Positions 61,795-64,000 of a stretch of 64,000 nucleotides of DNA are shown here, in pieces. How positions within the stretch are numbered: the stretch's first letter is position 1; every line of letters begins with the position of its first letter. The notes beneath the pieces are model-generated. The model searched no databases. It was not told where the DNA came from and was given only the letters and a program-made list of their open reading frames with translations. The position numbers were made by a program, and so were the translations under genes. This DNA comes from Grammothele lineata (taxonomy: Eukaryota; Basidiomycota; Agaricomycetes; Polyporales; Polyporaceae): the NCBI GenBank assembly GCA_002150815.3, contig NDFF03000137.1:124001-188000 (forward strand), read 5' to 3'.

Positions 61795-63330
61795 CAGCAC
61801 GCGCACAGTGGCTCGACGAGGAAACATACACATTCGCTCATGGTCTGACTCTCAACGGCAAGACTGTGGCCCATGCCGGGGCTGCTCAAGGGGTTGATGG
61901 CGAGCCCGTGGCCCTTGCCGGCGACGAATTCGTCAAAGGTGCGCGCGCCATGTAGCGCCCGCGATGTGCGACTTGACGAGCGCGCAGAAGACCTGGTTGT
62001 ATTTCGGGGGGATCACGAGCTGCTCGATAGCCTCATCGTTCCGTGCCGCGAAGTTCTCCACGCGCTCGATGATGTTGAACTCGAAGGCTAGGGGCCCACG
62101 AAAGCAAAAAGGGTGAGATTCAAGGCGGGCAGTCACACCGCTGTTTGTTCGCAAAACTGAACCTGTACACCATCGAGGACGTCAGTAACAGCTCCTCCTC
62201 CATCAATGCGCGCGAGCCGGTGCCGATGCCCAGTGGGGGCCCTTCGCGTGCGCGCAGCGTGTCTATCTATATCCTGCCCCGCGAGGTCCTTGCTCACTCA
62301 CGGGAGCATCGGGTAGTTGGGCACCACGTCAGCGAACATCTCTGGCGCACATGCACACGCACACGCACGGGCTGGTAAGCGAGAGAGTGCAGAACGGGGA
62401 GGGAAGGTCGTACTTCTGCCTATCATTATGCACAAGTTGACCTGCGGGGAAGCCCCATGTCAAATACAGGACACGGTGCAAGATGGCACAGTAATCACTC
62501 CCGATGTCAACCTCGACATACTGTACTATTTCACTCAATTCTACAGGCCCTGTGACGCGTGACACGGAAATTTCAGTTTCGATTTTCGACAACGGCCCCG
62601 GTGAGCTGTGACATGGGGCGGGATTTCGACGGACTCAGGACGATCTGGGCGCGCGTCAGCGCGCCGCGCCCTCGACGCTCCTAAGCGCTCGCGGGCGAAA
62701 TTCGACGATCTCGGTGGTGACCTGTGACGAGCGCCCAAATTTCGTTCATCTGAGGGCCCTGTGACAGTGACAATTCGAATTGAGATAACGAGGCACTAGA
62801 GGTACTGCATCTAGTGCTCTTGGTTCTTGGATGCGAGCAGGCCCGTGGAGTCGTACGCGGCGGAGATGGGCGCTTGGTTGTCCGCCTTCTGGTAGAGCTC
62901 GGACTGCATGAGGCGCACGCAGCATCCTCAGCCGTGATGGGGCAGAGTGTGTAGAGCGTCGTCTTCCCGGGGACGAAGAGGGACCAGAAGAGGTCGAAGG
63001 TAATGTTATCATGTGCGAGGAGCGAGGCGAGCGTGTCAAGTGTGCTGCCGTACGTGTCGCGGAGGTAGGCGAGGAGGTGCGCGAAGTGCTGGTGCGCGAG
63101 GGTAGCGGGGGCATCGTCGGGCTCGTTTGCGGCTTTGGCGGCGAGTTGGTCAGCGTACGCCTGGAACTCCGGGAGCCAAGTGAGGAGTGTCTGTGGAATC
63201 TAGCGGGGCAAGATACTTAGCGTTTGGGCGTTTGCAGCAATAGAAGTCCGCGGAAGGAGAAGGCCACGCACGCGGAACGGATTTGCTGTCCAGGAGATGC
63301 CCTGCTCGATCTTGCACTGCTCCCGCTTGG
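61795..63330 (-). pseudogene. Degraded AAA-ATPase with DUF7025-type N-terminal region
   Basis: Fragments in the correct order on the minus strand resemble the fungal AAA-ATPases that carry DUF7025. At 63200-62900: TLLTWLPEFQAYADQLAAKA, AHQHFAHLLAYLRDTYGSTL and DNITFDLFWSLFVPGKTTLY. At 62330-62290: MFADVVPNYPML. At 62200-62150: MEEELLLTSSMVYRFSFANK. At 62090-61950: AFEFNIIERVENFAARNDEA, then EQLVIPPKYNQVFCALVKSH. At 61940-61860: EFVAGKGHGLAIN, followed by SSPGMGHSLAVES where the Walker A G-P-P-G-x-G-K-T should be. The Walker A Lys and Thr are replaced by His and Ser, frames shift between blocks, and the AAA core after it is missing. It lies inside an inverted repeat. Confidence 0.7.
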
Positions 63331-63408
63331 CTTGCAGTAATCGGCCCTTCTCCTGGGGCGAGCACAAGGGTAGTCTTGATGTCACCTACGTCACGGGTAA
63401 GCGCTAAA

Positions 63409-63488
63409 TGTCACTCAATCTGCGCTTGAAAGTGTCGCTAGAGAATCACAGCGACAATTTCAAGCGCAGATCCCGATCTAGCGTGACA
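63409..63488. repeat. 80-nt hairpin (MITE-like) element
   Basis: Starts TGTCAC and ends GTGACA. Inside, atctgcgcttgaaa (63418-63431) is perfectly complementary to tttcaagcgcagat (63458-63471), and tgtcgct pairs with agcgaca next to the 10-nt loop. The shape is that of a tiny foldback transposable element. Confidence 0.65.
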
Positions 63489-64000
63489 TGCACACTCGCG
63501 AATTCGCGTCGGCCCTCCCGACGATACACCAGGTGATGCTCCAGCATTTGAGAAGAGAATGTTTGCCCTGCATGGTCTTTTCTGAGCCAATGCCGGGCCA
63601 TGTACAAGACGAGATCAACCTACTAAATGCACGTGGCTCGAACTAGTCTGGGTTGACATGGGTCGTAGTTGATGAGGCCGCTGTGCGAGCCTGTGCAGCA
63701 CGATTGTGGGCGGGGCGCGGCTGCCTCTCCGTGCCTTCATGCTTGCATCCACGAGATTGATCATAGCTACAGAGATGGAACCTGGGGCGTGCGCGTGAGG
63801 ACGTGCTGGATGTCTGTCATGGTCGTCGTCGAGCAGCCAGAGGACCAGATAAAGCCACCATGTACATAGGTGCAAACATCACGTGTGCTACATGGGCGCT
63901 CAAACGAACAATGGGGGCTAGCGCAAAAAAATCAAAAATCGAACCTCGGTCAATCGGCGCATGATAGTCCGGGACGGGCGTTTACGCGAGCCACGTGATG
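63489..64000. other. Window end, no gene recognised
   Basis: Contains only short frames without motifs and the right inverted-repeat copy. Confidence 0.5.
63935..63958 (-). repeat. Right copy of 24-nt perfect inverted repeat
   Basis: Exact reverse complement of 61583-61606. Together they enclose 2.3 kb containing the AAA-ATPase remnant. Confidence 0.9.

Noticed and set aside
62746..63114. Minus-strand 122-codon frame as a separate gene
   Set aside because: Another frame of the same strand carries the DUF7025-like AAA-ATPase fragments; this one is a shadow.

Overview
This window is nuclear DNA of a basidiomycete fungus, most likely an Agaricomycete. Nearly every gene is broken by many 48-80 nt GT-AG introns. 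The encoded families are fungal (Gid5, Doa1, Trs23, Hop1, Stt4, an RNA-silencing RdRP). Two genes belong to the DUF6533/DUF6534 multi-spanning membrane families, which are known mainly from Agaricomycetes. All gene models were spliced by hand: exons were joined where a donor and acceptor restore both reading frame and family motifs.

Left part (1-13.7 kb). A PAC1/LIS1 start (cut by the window edge), a Gfd2-like RNase H-fold protein and a YTH-domain m6A reader lie on the minus strand. TilS (tRNA-Ile lysidine synthetase, plus) then converges on a NOLC1/SRP40-like nucleolar protein (minus), which is divergent from lumazine synthase RIB4 (plus). The TORC1 regulator GTPase GTR1 follows. Middle part (14.8-33 kb): a DUF6533 membrane protein, a histidine phosphatase, a peroxiredoxin-like protein, a vacuolar-type Ca2+/H+ exchanger, a thiamine-binding (Ecm15-like) protein, a Gid5/ARMC8 subunit, a DUF6534 membrane protein and an aldo-keto reductase. 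Three coding microexons (5, 9 and 10 nt) fall within 4 kb here.

Right part (33.6-61.3 kb): DOA1/PLAA; the meiotic HORMA protein HOP1 divergent from the TRAPP subunit TRS23; an unrecognised acidic coiled-coil protein; an Old Yellow Enzyme; a secreted-type glutaminyl cyclase; an RNA-dependent RNA polymerase; and the very long PI4-kinase STT4. Four introns in this half begin with GC rather than GT.

Right end (61.5-64 kb): a degraded AAA-ATPase (DUF7025 type) whose Walker A lysine is gone. It is enclosed by a perfect 24-nt inverted repeat and also holds an 80-nt hairpin element and a cluster of GTGAC...AATTTCG motifs, so it looks like transposon-derived accessory DNA.

Most genes are housekeeping and do not form one pathway. 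Two loose themes are visible: meiotic chromosome axis (HOP1 and perhaps its coiled-coil neighbour) and RNA biology (YTH reader, TilS, RdRP, NOLC1). Geneless stretches at 2.7-3.7, 13.7-14.8, 29.4-31.4 and 37.1-39.5 kb contain nothing I can assign apart from the motifs listed.
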